Shown: positions 17,641-29,677, counted from the first letter of the stretch. The stretch is 64,000 nt of DNA from Alteromonas pelagimontana (GCF_002499975.2 NZ_CP052766.1:1426001-1490000), one strand, 5' to 3'. Numbers and translations: made by a program. Notes: generated by a model from the sequence alone, not told the origin.

Positions 17641-19140
17641 TTACCCGCCGCTCTGGCAGTGCTTTTTAATAAAATTCTGATGAGATAATGCTCCATCACT
17701 TAATTGCGCTATAAATTGCTGAATACGCGCCATATGAGCCAATAACGTTTGCTGCGAAGGCACGTCGGCACGATGATCATATCTGGCAGCTCGTATATAG
17801 AAGCCGTTGTACATAGCTAACCAGCTAGAGGCGTTAAAAGATTCGTGGGCATACTGCACAAGATGGCCGCGGCTTTTAAATACCTCCACTTTATGCTGCA
17901 AACTTTCTGGCATTGCAAGATGCCGGTAGTCATGCCAGAACTCCCCCTGTTCCCTTTGATTCAACACGTAATGAAGAATAAGAAAATCGCGAATGCGTTC
18001 AACTTCCTCATTGTGCAGCCGGTTAACTTCATCAATATCGTGCTGATTAAAAGTCATGTCAGGAAAGAAAGTTAACAGCTTGGCTATCGCTGTCTGAATA
18101 AGTGAGATGCTGGTGCTTTCAAGCGGCTCAAGAAAACCTGACGCCAAACCCAGTGCAAAACAGTTTTTATTCCAAATTTTCTTTCTTCTGCCCGGAAGAA
18201 ACTGAAGGGTTCGGGGCGCCGTAAGCGGCTCGTTTTTAAGCGTTGACAGCAGCTTTTCCGTTGCTTCATCGGCTTGAATATACTTACTTGAAAAGATATA
18301 ACCATTGCCAGTGCGGTGCTGTAGCGGGATTTCCCACTGCCAGCCGGCTTCACGGGCAATTGAGCGGGTAAAGGGTAAAGGGGGCTCAGTTGAAGCCGAT
18401 TGCACCGCCACGGCGGTATCGCACCATAACCACTGGCTCCAGTCTTCATAGCCGGTTTGCAGCGCCTGCTCAATTAGCAAACCATCAAAACCGGTGCAGT
18501 CGATAAATAGGTCGCCAGCGATGATTTCGCCGCTTTTAAGCTGAACATCCGCAATATGTTTTCTCCCGTCGAGGTTCACCTTCGCGACATGACCGGAGAT
18601 ATGGCTGACTCCCTTTTGAACTGAAAAATCGCGCAGAAACCGGGCGTAGAGCGCCGCATCGAAGTGATAGGCATAGGCATAATCAGCAACAGGTGAAACG
18701 GGTGGCGTAGCAGGTTGTGCAAACAGACCTTTATTTGCCAATGCTTCTGCAAAGCAAAAATCATTTATGGCAACATCAACGCCTTCCTGTTGCAAACGCC
18801 GTATGTAATGATGAAAACCCACATTCTGAAAGTCAACGCCATAGTCGGCGAATGGGTGAAAAAATGACTCTCCTTCCTTGCTCCAGTCGATAAAGCGGAT
18901 GCCAAGCTTGAAGGTAGCTTTTGTGGCTTTAATTAGCTCGATTTCGTCTAGGCCCAACTGTCGGTTGTATTCCACAATATTTGGAACTGTGGCTTCGCCA
19001 ACACCGACTGTAGGAATGTCTGCCGATTCAATCAGGGTTATCTTTAACGGCTGCGATTCGCTATAACGTGCGAGACTTGCCGCAGCCATCCATCCGGCAG
19101 TACCGCCACCCACAATCACCACATTTCGTATTTTGGCCAC
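17641..19140 (-). CDS. Tryptophan-halogenase-like flavoprotein
   Basis: 499 residues, full length for the family. It has the FAD loop VIVGGGTAGWMAA (residues 8-20), the conserved Lys78 in FKLGIRF that forms the lysine chloramine in halogenases, the WxWxIP motif (W267, W269, P272) and EPLEST at 338-343. All known key positions of flavin-dependent halogenases are therefore present. Such genes are commonly found beside TonB receptors and sugar enzymes in Alteromonadales, Xanthomonadales and Caulobacterales, where the substrate is unknown. Its own NagR box lies 22 nt before the start. It is convergent with the TonB receptor and divergent from the hexosaminidase gene. Confidence 0.85.
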   Translation of the reverse strand: MAKIRNVVIVGGGTAGWMAAASLARYSESQPLKITLIESADIPTVGVGEATVPNIVEYNRQLGLDEIELIKATKATFKLGIRFIDWSKEGESFFHPFADYGVDFQNVGFHHYIRRLQQEGVDVAINDFCFAEALANKGLFAQPATPPVSPVADYAYAYHFDAALYARFLRDFSVQKGVSHISGHVAKVNLDGRKHIADVQLKSGEIIAGDLFIDCTGFDGLLIEQALQTGYEDWSQWLWCDTAVAVQSASTEPPLPFTRSIAREAGWQWEIPLQHRTGNGYIFSSKYIQADEATEKLLSTLKNEPLTAPRTLQFLPGRRKKIWNKNCFALGLASGFLEPLESTSISLIQTAIAKLLTFFPDMTFNQHDIDEVNRLHNEEVERIRDFLILHYVLNQREQGEFWHDYRHLAMPESLQHKVEVFKSRGHLVQYAHESFNASSWLAMYNGFYIRAARYDHRADVPSQQTLLAHMARIQQFIAQLSDGALSHQNFIKKHCQSGG

Positions 19141-19162
19141 TGATACTCCCTCTTTCAGCTGG

Positions 19163-19176
19163 TGACAGCGTTATCA
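19163..19176. promoter_or_regulatory. Predicted NagR operator, halogenase-like gene
   Basis: TGACAGCGTTATCA, 22 nt upstream of the minus-strand ATG at 19140. It differs from the palindromic consensus at one half-site position. Confidence 0.65.
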
Positions 19177-19413
19177 TATTAGCACTGTCTTTTTAGCTGC
19201 TATTACACTATTAATGCACATAATACGGTGGGATTTCAAATCCCACCGTCGTACTCCTACAGTTCATGCAAGAACAATTTTTGCGGCTATCCTCCAACCT
19301 GACGAATAGTATAGAAATACCTAATCAAACTATTTTGATAACTAGCAATATAAGGTAAAAACACCCTCCCAGAATAAAACGGTTGCTTGATAGAAATACT
19401 TTGTTAACATAAA

Positions 19414-19427
19414 TGATAGCGTTGTCA
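19414..19427. promoter_or_regulatory. Predicted NagR operator, hexosaminidase promoter
   Basis: TGATAGCGTTGTCA, 43 nt upstream of the hexosaminidase ATG at 19471. It mirrors the box at 19163 in the same intergenic region. Confidence 0.7.
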
Positions 19428-19470
19428 TTTTATGATAACAAAGGCCCATCTTAACTCGAAGGAAAAGATT

Positions 19471-22038
19471 ATGCAGGGAATAAAAGTATCTTTTACGGTG
19501 GCTAGTGTTCTGCTGGCGATCCCAGCGCTAAATGTTGCTGCTGCAACGGAGCTGAACCAAGCAGCGCTGCACAAGCTGGCTCAGCAACTCGACGTTAAGT
19601 ATGAAGTTATCAGCAATTTCAATGACACATCCTGTAAGGAATACCGCTCCCCCTGCCCTCGCTCAAAGTTGGTGTTAACCAGCCCTACCGAGTTTTCAGC
19701 AACAGATTGGACGCTCTATTTTGGCCAGAATGCGCCTGTCACAGGCGACCAGAGTGCGTTATTTGATGTTAAGCATGTTAACGGCGATTTGCATACGCTT
19801 TCTCCTACCACCGAATTCACTGGATTCAAAGCAGGCGAAGCGGTAGAAATTCCTCTGGAAGGGCATTTCTCCTATATTTCTGAATCTACAGTGATGCCTA
19901 ATTATTATTTAACGTCGCCGGGGCTCGAACCAGAAATTATTGCTGCCACAGTGGAAACGTTTGATGAGGAAACGGGACTGTATACGCTTCCCCACGCGGG
20001 CAGCTTTACCAAAGAAGAACAACTGAAAAGATCTGAAAACGATCACTCGCCTCAGGCAACGGCGTCACAACTGTTTGAGTGGTATTCCGCCATTGCCGGT
20101 AACACGTCAACGGCAGCAGAAAATCGTATTATTCCCACTATTAAAAACGCTTCAGTCACCGGTAAACGCGTTACATTAAATTCAGGCTTGGCGTTTGATG
20201 ATGCCACAGCGAAGGATTTGCCATTTCTTTTTGAACTGCGGAATATTCCTTTGGCCACAAGCGGGCTGAAGGTCAAGCTGACGTCAGCACCTTCGTTAGG
20301 TGCACAAGCATATTCGCTAGCCATTTCAGAAAAAGAAATTACCTTACAATCCAGTTCAGCCGCGGGTCAGTTTTATGGCTTGATCAGTCTGGCATGGCTA
20401 TACGACACCGCCACTTCTTCGCTTCCCGTTGGTACTTTCGAAGATGCACCGCGGTATGACTTCAGGGGCATTCACATTGATGTAGCCCGCAACTTTCACA
20501 GCAAGGCAATGATCCTCAGGCTGATGAAAGAAATGGCAATGTTAAAGCTCAACAAGTTGCATCTGCATCTTGCAGACGATGAAGGCTGGCGTTTGGAAAT
20601 TCCCGGATTACCTGAGCTAACAGATCTTGGCGCTTACCGCTGTCACGATTTATCGGAAACGACTTGTTTACTGCCCCAATTGGGTAATGGCCCTTTTAAG
20701 GACACCAGCGTTAACGGGTTTTACAGCGTAGAAGACTATAAGGAAATTCTTCAGCTAGCGAAGCGTTATCACATTGAAGTGATCCCGTCACTTGATATGC
20801 CCGGTCACTCCCGGGCGGCTATCAAGTCGATGGAAGCGCGATACCAGCGTCTGAAAGCAGCAGGGGAAATAGCAAAAGCTGAGCAATATCGGCTAGTGGA
20901 GCCTCAGGACACCACCCAATACTCATCCATCCAATATTACAACGACAACACCTTAAACCCGTGTATTCCAGCAACCTATCGGTTTGTTGAAGCGGTAATA
21001 AGTGAGGTCAAAAAAATGCATGAGGATGCCGGCCTGCCGCTTAAGCGTTACCACATTGGCGCTGACGAGACCGCGGGAGCCTGGTCTGAATCTCCTGCTT
21101 GCGCCGCATTAATGAAGCAAGAAAATATTGATAGCCCCGAAAAACTTACCAGCTTATTTATTTCGCGGGTGGCAACAATTGTTGATCGCATGGGCATAAC
21201 CACCGGCGCTTGGAGTGACGGCCTTAGTCACGTGAAGCCCGATATGCTGCCAGCCAGTATTCAGTCGAACATATGGGACCTGCTTCCTGCGCAAGGGCAT
21301 GTGCGTGCGCAGGAAATGGCGAACAAAGGATGGGATACCGTGTTGTCTCTGCCTGACGTGTTGTATTTTGATTTTCCCTATCAGGCTGATCCCGTGGAAA
21401 CCGGCTTTTACTGGGGTTCCAGAAGCACCGATACCTATCAGTTGTTTCAGTTTATGCCCGATAACCTGCCCGCGCACGCTGAGTTCTGGACTGACGTAAT
21501 GGGGAATCAATATCAAGCTCAAGATTCTACGCCACTAAAAGAAGGCGCGTCTTTTACCGGTATTCAAGGGCAACTGTGGAGCGAAATAGTTCGTCAGGAC
21601 AGCACCGCCGAGTACCTTTATAACCCTAGAATGCTGGCTCTGGCCGAACGCGCATGGCATCAGGCTACGTGGGAAATACCCTACGTTGCTGGCAGGAACT
21701 ACAGTGCCGAAACGCAATATTTTACCGACGAATTGCAGCGAGCGCAGAATCGGGACTGGCTTGCGTTTACGCAAACCATGGTGAACAAGTATCTGCCTGC
21801 GCTAAACAAGACAGACATTTTCTATCGCTTGCCTGTTCCTGGTGCGGAAATCCGCAACGGCAAACTTCACGCTGTTGCCCCTTGGGAAGGCGTAACTATC
21901 GAGTATCGTGAGGGAGAAGGAAAATGGCAGCGTTACCGCGAGCCTGTCGAAGTAAGAGGAAATATCAAAGACGATATCGCTGTACGCTCAACCCTGCCAG
22001 GAACACAGCGCGTGGGCAGAAGTATTCAGGTTAAATAG
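19471..22038 (+). CDS. GH20 beta-N-acetylhexosaminidase (chitobiase)
   Basis: 855 residues. The start at 19471 has AAGGA 7 nt before it and gives a signal peptide ending near VAAAT. An N-terminal carbohydrate-binding domain is followed by a GH20b-like alpha/beta domain and the GH20 barrel, beginning at FRGIHIDVARNFH. The catalytic Asp-Glu pair is D532-E533 in HIGADET, and WSDGLSHV and the C-terminal ERAWH are also typical. The C-terminal part is a small beta domain. It should split chitobiose and longer chito-oligosaccharides into GlcNAc in the periplasm or outside. It is in one unit with nagX downstream (65 nt gap) and carries a NagR box. Confidence 0.93.
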   Translation: MQGIKVSFTVASVLLAIPALNVAAATELNQAALHKLAQQLDVKYEVISNFNDTSCKEYRSPCPRSKLVLTSPTEFSATDWTLYFGQNAPVTGDQSALFDVKHVNGDLHTLSPTTEFTGFKAGEAVEIPLEGHFSYISESTVMPNYYLTSPGLEPEIIAATVETFDEETGLYTLPHAGSFTKEEQLKRSENDHSPQATASQLFEWYSAIAGNTSTAAENRIIPTIKNASVTGKRVTLNSGLAFDDATAKDLPFLFELRNIPLATSGLKVKLTSAPSLGAQAYSLAISEKEITLQSSSAAGQFYGLISLAWLYDTATSSLPVGTFEDAPRYDFRGIHIDVARNFHSKAMILRLMKEMAMLKLNKLHLHLADDEGWRLEIPGLPELTDLGAYRCHDLSETTCLLPQLGNGPFKDTSVNGFYSVEDYKEILQLAKRYHIEVIPSLDMPGHSRAAIKSMEARYQRLKAAGEIAKAEQYRLVEPQDTTQYSSIQYYNDNTLNPCIPATYRFVEAVISEVKKMHEDAGLPLKRYHIGADETAGAWSESPACAALMKQENIDSPEKLTSLFISRVATIVDRMGITTGAWSDGLSHVKPDMLPASIQSNIWDLLPAQGHVRAQEMANKGWDTVLSLPDVLYFDFPYQADPVETGFYWGSRSTDTYQLFQFMPDNLPAHAEFWTDVMGNQYQAQDSTPLKEGASFTGIQGQLWSEIVRQDSTAEYLYNPRMLALAERAWHQATWEIPYVAGRNYSAETQYFTDELQRAQNRDWLAFTQTMVNKYLPALNKTDIFYRLPVPGAEIRNGKLHAVAPWEGVTIEYREGEGKWQRYREPVEVRGNIKDDIAVRSTLPGTQRVGRSIQVK

Positions 22039-22103
22039 CAGCCGGGCAAGCGCCCGCTTCTATTTAATTCGAAATATCAACCGTTACCTCAGCCGAGAAA
22101 CGC

Positions 22104-23186
22104 ATGAAGAGAGAAAGCAGTTTGGACATTTTCCGTGGGTTCACCCTTGCGGCAATGATTTTAGTCAACACCCCCGGTTCCTGGTCCTATGTCTATGCGC
22201 CTCTTCTGCATTCCCATTGGCATGGTCTAACACCGACGGATCTTATCTTTCCATTTTTCCTTTTTATCGTTGGGGCGGCGATGTTCTTTTCGCTTAGCCG
22301 CCAGCCGAAAAGTCAAATTCCCTGGCTAAAGATTGTAAAACGCACCGCGCTGCTGTTTTTTATCGGTATGTCTCTTAACTTTTACCCCTTCACAAGTGAC
22401 ATCGACAACTGGCGAATTATGGGTGTGCTGCAGCGAATAGCGTTATGTTATTGCCTGGGCGCAATCATCATTATTTTGTTTTCTGATAAGGGGATCTGGC
22501 TGGCTACTGCAGTGTTGATGATTGGGTATTTCGGCGTTATGTTGACACAAAGCCCGGCCTGGACGCTAGAGAATAATCTGGTGAGGGATGTGGATCTTTA
22601 CTTGCTGGGGGCGTCGCACATGTACAAGGGGTTTGGTCTTCCTTTTGATCCTGAAGGGTTGTTGAGCTGCATTCCAGCGACCGCAACTCTGTTACTGGGG
22701 TATTTAACCAGCAGTGCATTATCCCATCACCAAAGCGCTAAAGAGAAAATAAAACAGTTAGCTATCTGGGCGATTATAGCGCTGGCGTTAGGTCTTGCCT
22801 GGCATCAATGGCAGCCAATTAATAAGCCGCTGTGGACAGGTTCTTATGTGCTGGTAACGGCCGCATGTGGCTGGATAACGCTGGCAGTAATAGTATTTTT
22901 CAACAGCCGAAACTGGGGTAAAGGCGTATTTAGCGCTGCACAGATATTTGGCAGTAACCCGTTGTTTATTTATATACTGTCGTGGTTGTTTGCTGCAACG
23001 TTGCAACAAGTTATTCGATTCAAGGTAGATGGCAAAGACACTAACGCGTACGAGATGTCCTTTACGTTTCTTTCCTCAGTAATGTCTCCTTATAATGCGT
23101 CGTTAGTTTTTGCGCTGCTGGTAGTGGCGCTGCATTTTCTGGTTGCACTATGGCTCTATCGCCGCAAAATATTTATTAAGTTGTAA
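22104..23186 (+). CDS. nagX: NagX-type membrane protein (DUF5009, HGSNAT/DUF1624-like acyltransferase)
   Basis: 360 residues with about ten hydrophobic segments. The N terminus RESSLDIFRGFTLAAMILVN, followed by NTPGSW and HSHWHGLTPTDLIFPFFLF, is the signature of the family related to the human heparan-alpha-glucosaminide N-acetyltransferase. In Shewanella-type GlcNAc loci it is called NagX and is thought to help chito-oligosaccharide or GlcNAc uptake; its biochemical activity is not established. It follows the GH20 gene and is probably cotranscribed. A paralogue with the same signature is coupled to a GH3 enzyme at 50726. Confidence 0.82.
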   Translation: MKRESSLDIFRGFTLAAMILVNTPGSWSYVYAPLLHSHWHGLTPTDLIFPFFLFIVGAAMFFSLSRQPKSQIPWLKIVKRTALLFFIGMSLNFYPFTSDIDNWRIMGVLQRIALCYCLGAIIIILFSDKGIWLATAVLMIGYFGVMLTQSPAWTLENNLVRDVDLYLLGASHMYKGFGLPFDPEGLLSCIPATATLLLGYLTSSALSHHQSAKEKIKQLAIWAIIALALGLAWHQWQPINKPLWTGSYVLVTAACGWITLAVIVFFNSRNWGKGVFSAAQIFGSNPLFIYILSWLFAATLQQVIRFKVDGKDTNAYEMSFTFLSSVMSPYNASLVFALLVVALHFLVALWLYRRKIFIKL

Positions 23187-23703
23187 CACTAGTGCGCATT
23201 GATATGTGCTCACTCAGCGCAAGAAATTTTTCAGCTTTTGGCAAGCCAGTTCCGTGAAGCTCTAGCGGGGCTGAATCGAATGCAATTGGTGCAGCTCAAA
23301 AGCTGAAAAAGCCCGTAAAACTACTGTGATTTTACGGGCTTTACAATGCTTTACGTGCTTTAAATAATCGTTACTTGGTAGGTTTTTTAGGTATGGGCCT
23401 GCTAAATACACCTCTGTTCACTCTTGGCCGTGAGTAACCTGTTCGCATAAAAGACCTCTGACAATATTGCCACTGTTTCCGCCCAACACAAGCCGCCGAA
23501 GTGTCATTCGATCAGAGCAGTTAGCAGGATGAGGCCAACGGCCTTTTCCCTTTCAACTCCCCGTATTTACGAACATCAAAATGGTAACTACACCAAGGCT
23601 TTTGCGCTGAACTTGCGAATCCTTTATTGTCTGCGGTAACGAAATAAGAAAATTAGAACGTTATGCATCTGACTTCATGCGCCAGACATTACCGGGAGAT
23701 GGC
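23187..23703. other. Intergenic region holding a terminator and the start of a duplicated block
   Basis: The first part contains the terminator-like hairpin at 23309-23342. From 23335 on the sequence closely resembles 28121 onward, upstream of the intact DUF819 gene. No gene is seen before 23704. Confidence 0.6.
23309..23342 (+). terminator. Hairpin terminator after nagX
   Basis: AAGCCCGTAAAA / TTTTACGGGCTT stem with a 10-nt loop. A less perfect counterpart exists at about 28094-28128, before the intact DUF819 gene. Confidence 0.7.
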
Positions 23704-23967
23704 ATGATCACAACAGCTTTTGGTTATATAGCTGCACTCTTTGCCATCGCCGCTATATTGCACCTTCTTGAGACCCGCAGCAAGATGGCGATGTTTAAAT
23801 ATTTACCCGCCATTGTACTGTTATATTTTGTCGTAATGGTGTGCGCTACGCTGAACCTGTGGCAACAGGGGCCGACTATTGATGCCACCTACAAAGCTTT
23901 ACGAAACAATCTTTTACCCACCATGATATTTTTAATGTTGCTGGACGCGGATCTGCGGCAAATCAAG
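23335..23967 (+). repeat. Left copy of duplicated DUF819 upstream and 5' region
   Basis: This block matches 28121-28752. Long stretches are identical, for example GGTATGGGCCTGCTAAATAC and the coding part from 23704, separated by a more diverged patch at about 23505-23600. The match stops abruptly after AAATCAA at 23966. Confidence 0.88.
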
Positions 23968-24000
23968 GCAAAATGTGGACACCCACCTTTAGGAAGATAA
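23704..24000 (+). pseudogene. Truncated duplicate of DUF819 gene
   Basis: The first 88 codons or so are nearly identical to the N terminus of the intact DUF819 protein at 28490 (MITTAFGYIAALFAIAAILH to LLDADLRQIK). The frame then runs into the element-end sequence at 23971 and stops after a few foreign codons at 24000. Three transmembrane segments remain of about ten, so the product is not expected to work. It is a by-product of the duplication that carries the mobile element. Confidence 0.88.
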
Positions 24001-24190
24001 AAATCATGTCCTGTTTACTCGTAAATTTTTTACGCTTTTTTGCTTGTTATAACTCACATAATGCGGAGGATAAACCACACAAAATAGCCAAATGTGCGAA
24101 AGCTGCTTTCGAGTGCAGGTAAGTACGTCTGACTGTGTTTTAAGCAGGGAATCGAAAGTTAGAAGTGCGCTTGAGGTGGACGGGCTAACC
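23971..24190. repeat. Mobile-element end sequence, left copy
   Basis: About 220 bp beginning AAATGTGGACACCCACCTT and ending GTGGACGGGCTAAC, imperfectly repeated at 27711-27935 in the same orientation. It abuts the truncation point of the DUF819 copy and lies just past the 3' end of a decayed Y1 transposase, so it is probably one end of that element. Confidence 0.75.
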
Positions 24191-24315
24191 GGATTGGCTT
24201 CCTATGCGCAGGTTGAGCTTACGCTGGATGGTGGTCAGACAGATCCGGGTGGTAAACTGTGTTTCAATACCGGCAACCAGCCAGTGCCAAACCACAGAAC
24301 TGAGTCCGGCGCATT

Positions 24316-24975
24316 CTACAATGGGCAGGTTATCGCTAATTTTTCTTCGCTTGTTTGGGTGAAAATAGCGACCAGTTTCATCCACAAGTTGTAATAATCT
24401 TGAAACCGGAAAGGTAAACCTTTGGACATAGGTTGTGCTGGGTTTCCGGCAAACGGGAACAGGTTACAGGGTTGCGCAGAATTCCTGACCGCGCGAATAC
24501 GCGTTTGAATACTGGTATGGCTGGATTTTTCCGGGGTAGCTGCCATTTTCGCGCGTACAGGGTTTAAATCGACATATGCCATACACGCGACCAGAGCGGT
24601 TTTGTCCAGTAGGGCCTGAGACTTAAAACGCCCTTTCCAGAAACGCCCGGTACAGTTATCTTCTTTATTAGCCTGACGGGCGATGTATTCATTAAGCAAA
24701 CGCATAAACCAGCTGATGTCGTAAAGGTGTTGCCGGTATACCTGAGCAATCTCTTCAACCGTTTTTACTTCGGCATCAGACATGGCTTCGCGTTCTGTCT
24801 GGTTAACAAATCATTGGGTTAATACCGTGCCCTGATGCAGCTTTTGCCAGCGCAGCAACACCGCGCCGGCTGTCCAGCTTAGCGCTTGCTCCTTATTAAC
24901 ATGCAATACCACGTGAGTATGATTACTCATTACTGCATAAGCACACACATCAATGGCAAAAACACGCGCCAATGT
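24316..24975 (-). pseudogene. REP-associated tyrosine (Y1/IS200-like) transposase, broken
   Basis: On the minus strand, from about 24975, the frame reads ARVFAIDVCAYAVMSNHTHV: this contains the HxH metal motif (HTH) of Y1 transposases. It continues to an in-frame TGA at 24811-24813, then resumes in the same frame with VYRQHLYDISWFMRLLNEYI, GRFWKGRFKSQALLD and AYVDLNPVRAKMA, the usual C-terminal signature. The N-terminal part, before the HTH segment, is missing: the frame runs directly into the 3' end of the foreign nadE. The gene is thus truncated and interrupted and should be inactive. Confidence 0.85.
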
Positions 24976-24985
24976 CCGCCCCCAC

Positions 24986-27036
<2,051 letters not shown>

Positions 27037-27040
<4 letters not shown>

Positions 27041-27540
27041 GTTAGCGCCTCCTCGAACATCTCGATCGCGACTTCGATGCATGCCAGGCGTACGCCGCTG
27101 CGGCCGATGGGACCGAAATGCTCCTCGCGATGCACGGTCTTCCGATCCCGGACCGCGCAAGCAAAATGCACGAGCCCTTCCTCGGCGTCGCCCGCGGGCC
27201 CGGCAAATCCCGTCACCGAGAATGCCGCACGCGCATTGGAGGCGGCCAGCGCCCCCTCGGCCATGGCGATCGCGACAGGTCGCGACACGGCGCCGTGCTC
27301 GTCGAGCATATCGGAGGGAACCCCCAGCATGTCGGTCTTGGACTTGTTGGTGTAGACGACGTAGCCCCGCTCGAACGCATGGGAACAGCCTTCGACATCG
27401 GTGAAGAGCGAAGCGATGAGCCCGCCGGTGCAGCTTTCCGCCGTGGCCAGCGTGCATTCGTCATCGCAGGCTCGGTTCAGCACCTTGCAGATGCGCTCCT
27501 GCAGATCGTCAGGGATGTCGGTGACGAGCGTCTCGACCAT
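27037..27540 (-). CDS. pncC: NMN amidohydrolase, CinA C-terminal domain family
   Basis: 167 residues: a stand-alone CinA C-terminal domain. The motif TLATAESCTGGLIASLFTDV near residue 30 and GYVVYTNKSKTDMLGV near residue 60 are characteristic, and FSVTGFAGPAGD near residue 110 is the conserved nucleophile-loop region. Enzymes of this group deamidate NMN to NaMN, which feeds NAD+ recycling. The gene is GC-rich and overlaps nadE by 4 nt, so the two form an operon in which PncC and NadE bracket the NadD step. Upstream, 27590-27700 is AT-richer and may carry the promoter. Confidence 0.9.
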
Positions 27541-28489
27541 GGCAGATCTCCGTGTATTTTCGCCGAGCCGACATAGAGCGCGCCCAACGGTTTCGAAGTA
27601 TAGGGTGAATAAACGCTATCTACTACGCTTTCGGGCTGTCTTTCGGTTCAGTTTGGGACGTTTTCGGTTCACAGTGCTGAAAAAAATTAGTGATGAAAAT
27701 ATGTACATATGCAAATATGGACACCCACCTTCAATTAAAAATGAGTAGCATGTCCTGTTTACTCGTCAATTTTTACGCTTTCTGGCTTGCCATAACTCAC
27801 ATGATATGTTGAATAAGTCACACAGATAGCCAGTAGTGCGCAAAAGCTGTCTTTGGGTGCAGGTAAGAACATCTGGCAGTATTTTAAGCAGGTGATCAAA
27901 AGCTAGAAGTGCGCTTGAAGTGGACGGGCTAACCCAGCAAGAGAGAAAAGGCAACGTTACCGGAAACGGTGAAACCAGGCTAAATAGACAATAATTTGCT
28001 GGCGTATGTTGCTGTTCAAGCCGGACAGTTCCATTAGAGTTCCTTTAAATTCTAACAACAACTGAGCCAGAGTTTTGGTCTGCACTTACGAAAAAGCCCA
28101 TAGAGCATGTTGACGTTCTACGGGCTTTACAATACTTTACGTGCATTGATTCATCGTTACTTGGTAGGTTTCTTAGGTATGGGCCTGCTAAATACACCTC
28201 TGTTCACTCTTGGCCGTGAGTAACCTGTTCGCATAAAAGACCTCTGACAATATTGCCACTGTTTCCGCCCAACACAAGCCGCCGAAGAGTTAATCGACAA
28301 GAGCAGTTTATAAGAAAAGCTCAACTGCCTTTCCCCTTCAACTATCCGTATTTACAGACACCAAACTTGTAAATACACCACGGTTTTTTGCGCTGAACTT
28401 GCGAATCCTTTATTGTCTGCGGTAACGAAATAAGAAAATTAGAACGTTATGCATCTGACTTCATGCGCCAGACATTATCGGGAGATGGC
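27541..28489. other. Junction region between foreign pncC-nadE and DUF819
   Basis: GC-rich sequence gives way to AT-rich sequence near 27590. Then come the element-end copy (27711-27935), an unassigned part (27936-28120), and the right copy of the duplicated block leading into DUF819. No gene is supported here; short open frames overlap the repeat. Confidence 0.6.
27711..27935. repeat. Mobile-element end sequence, right copy
   Basis: Matches 23971-24190 in the same orientation: ATGGACACCCACCTT at the start, then CATGTCCTGTTTACTCGT, and GTGGACGGGCTAACC at the end. Together with the left copy it encloses the transposase remnant and the pncC-nadE cargo. Confidence 0.75.
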
Positions 28490-28752
28490 ATGATCACAAC
28501 AGCTTTTGGTTATATAGCTGCACTCTTTGCCATCGCCGCTATATTGCACCTTCTTGAGACCCGCAGCAAGATGGCGATGTTTAAATATTTACCCGCCATT
28601 GTACTGTTATATTTTGTCGTAATGGTGTGTGCCACGCTAAACCTGTGGCAACAGGGGCCGACTATTGATGCCACCTACAAAGCTTTACGAAACAATTTGT
28701 TACCCGCAATGATATTTTTGATGTTGCTGGATGCGGATCTGCGACAAATCAA
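28121..28752 (+). repeat. Right copy of duplicated DUF819 upstream and 5' region
   Basis: Partner of 23335-23967. Here the reading frame continues into a complete gene, so this is probably the original or functional copy. Confidence 0.88.
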
Positions 28753-29656
28753 AAAGCTGGGTATGAAGATGATTGTTACCTTTCTGCTGGCAGCAATCAG
28801 TATTGGCTTAGCTTTTATTGTTACTTTTGCCTTATTTCATCAAGGGCTGGCTGATGACGCATGGAAAACCTTTGCAGCGTTGTGCGGCAGTTGGATGGGC
28901 GGCACCGGGAATATGGCTGCCGTTCAACTTGCTTTAAATGTACCCGATGCATCAATGGGTTACACCCTGCTTATTGATTCTATTGATTACGCACTGTGGG
29001 TAATGTTACTGCTGGCACTTGTGCCCTACGCCCGTCGGTTTAACCAATGGACTGGCGCTGACGACTCCCTGTTAGCCGATATTGGAAATCGGCTCGACCA
29101 GCAGTCTGAACAGGCCTCTGCCGTTTCTGCGGGTAATCTCATGGTACTTCTGGCGGCGGCGTTTGTGGTGTCTGCCGCGTCTCAGTCACTGGCCACCATG
29201 CTGCCTACCACGGCCTACTTTACCCACACTGCCTGGACTGTCGCCATTGTCACGCTCGCCGGCATTGTTGCGGCAATGACGCCAATGCGCCATATTGGAG
29301 GCGGGCAAATATTGTCAACGGTATTGCTAAACCTTGTCATTGCGCTTATCGCCTCACGAGCCAATTTTGGCGAATTACTGCAAGCGCCAATCTACATTCT
29401 GGCAGGGCTGGTAATACTGGTTATCCATGGCACGTTTATGGTACTACTGGCGAAGTGTTTCAAGCTGGACTTATTTACCTGTGGGCTAGCGTCACTTGCC
29501 AATATCGGTGGCGTGGCCTCGGCCCCTATTCTGGCAGCGTCTTATTCCCGCGCGCTTATTCCTATTGGAGTGCTAATGGCGATGCTGGGATATATTGTCG
29601 GCACCGCAGGCGGCTTGATTGTCGGTAAAGTGCTGGCGCTTATTGCCGGGGTGTAA
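28490..29656 (+). CDS. DUF819-family integral membrane protein
   Basis: 388 residues, about ten hydrophobic segments. The family signature AALCGSWMGGTGNMAAVQ is in the middle and GGVASAPILAASY near the end. The ATG at 28490 is preferred because GGGAG precedes it; the open frame begins at 28463. DUF819 (YjcL-like) proteins are presumed transporters with unknown substrate. It stands at the head of the murein-sugar locus, and in this setting uptake of a murein-derived compound is a reasonable guess. Its 5' half is duplicated at 23704. Confidence 0.8.
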   Translation: MITTAFGYIAALFAIAAILHLLETRSKMAMFKYLPAIVLLYFVVMVCATLNLWQQGPTIDATYKALRNNLLPAMIFLMLLDADLRQIKKLGMKMIVTFLLAAISIGLAFIVTFALFHQGLADDAWKTFAALCGSWMGGTGNMAAVQLALNVPDASMGYTLLIDSIDYALWVMLLLALVPYARRFNQWTGADDSLLADIGNRLDQQSEQASAVSAGNLMVLLAAAFVVSAASQSLATMLPTTAYFTHTAWTVAIVTLAGIVAAMTPMRHIGGGQILSTVLLNLVIALIASRANFGELLQAPIYILAGLVILVIHGTFMVLLAKCFKLDLFTCGLASLANIGGVASAPILAASYSRALIPIGVLMAMLGYIVGTAGGLIVGKVLALIAGV

Positions 29657-29677
29657 TGTCAAAGAACACGGGCAATA

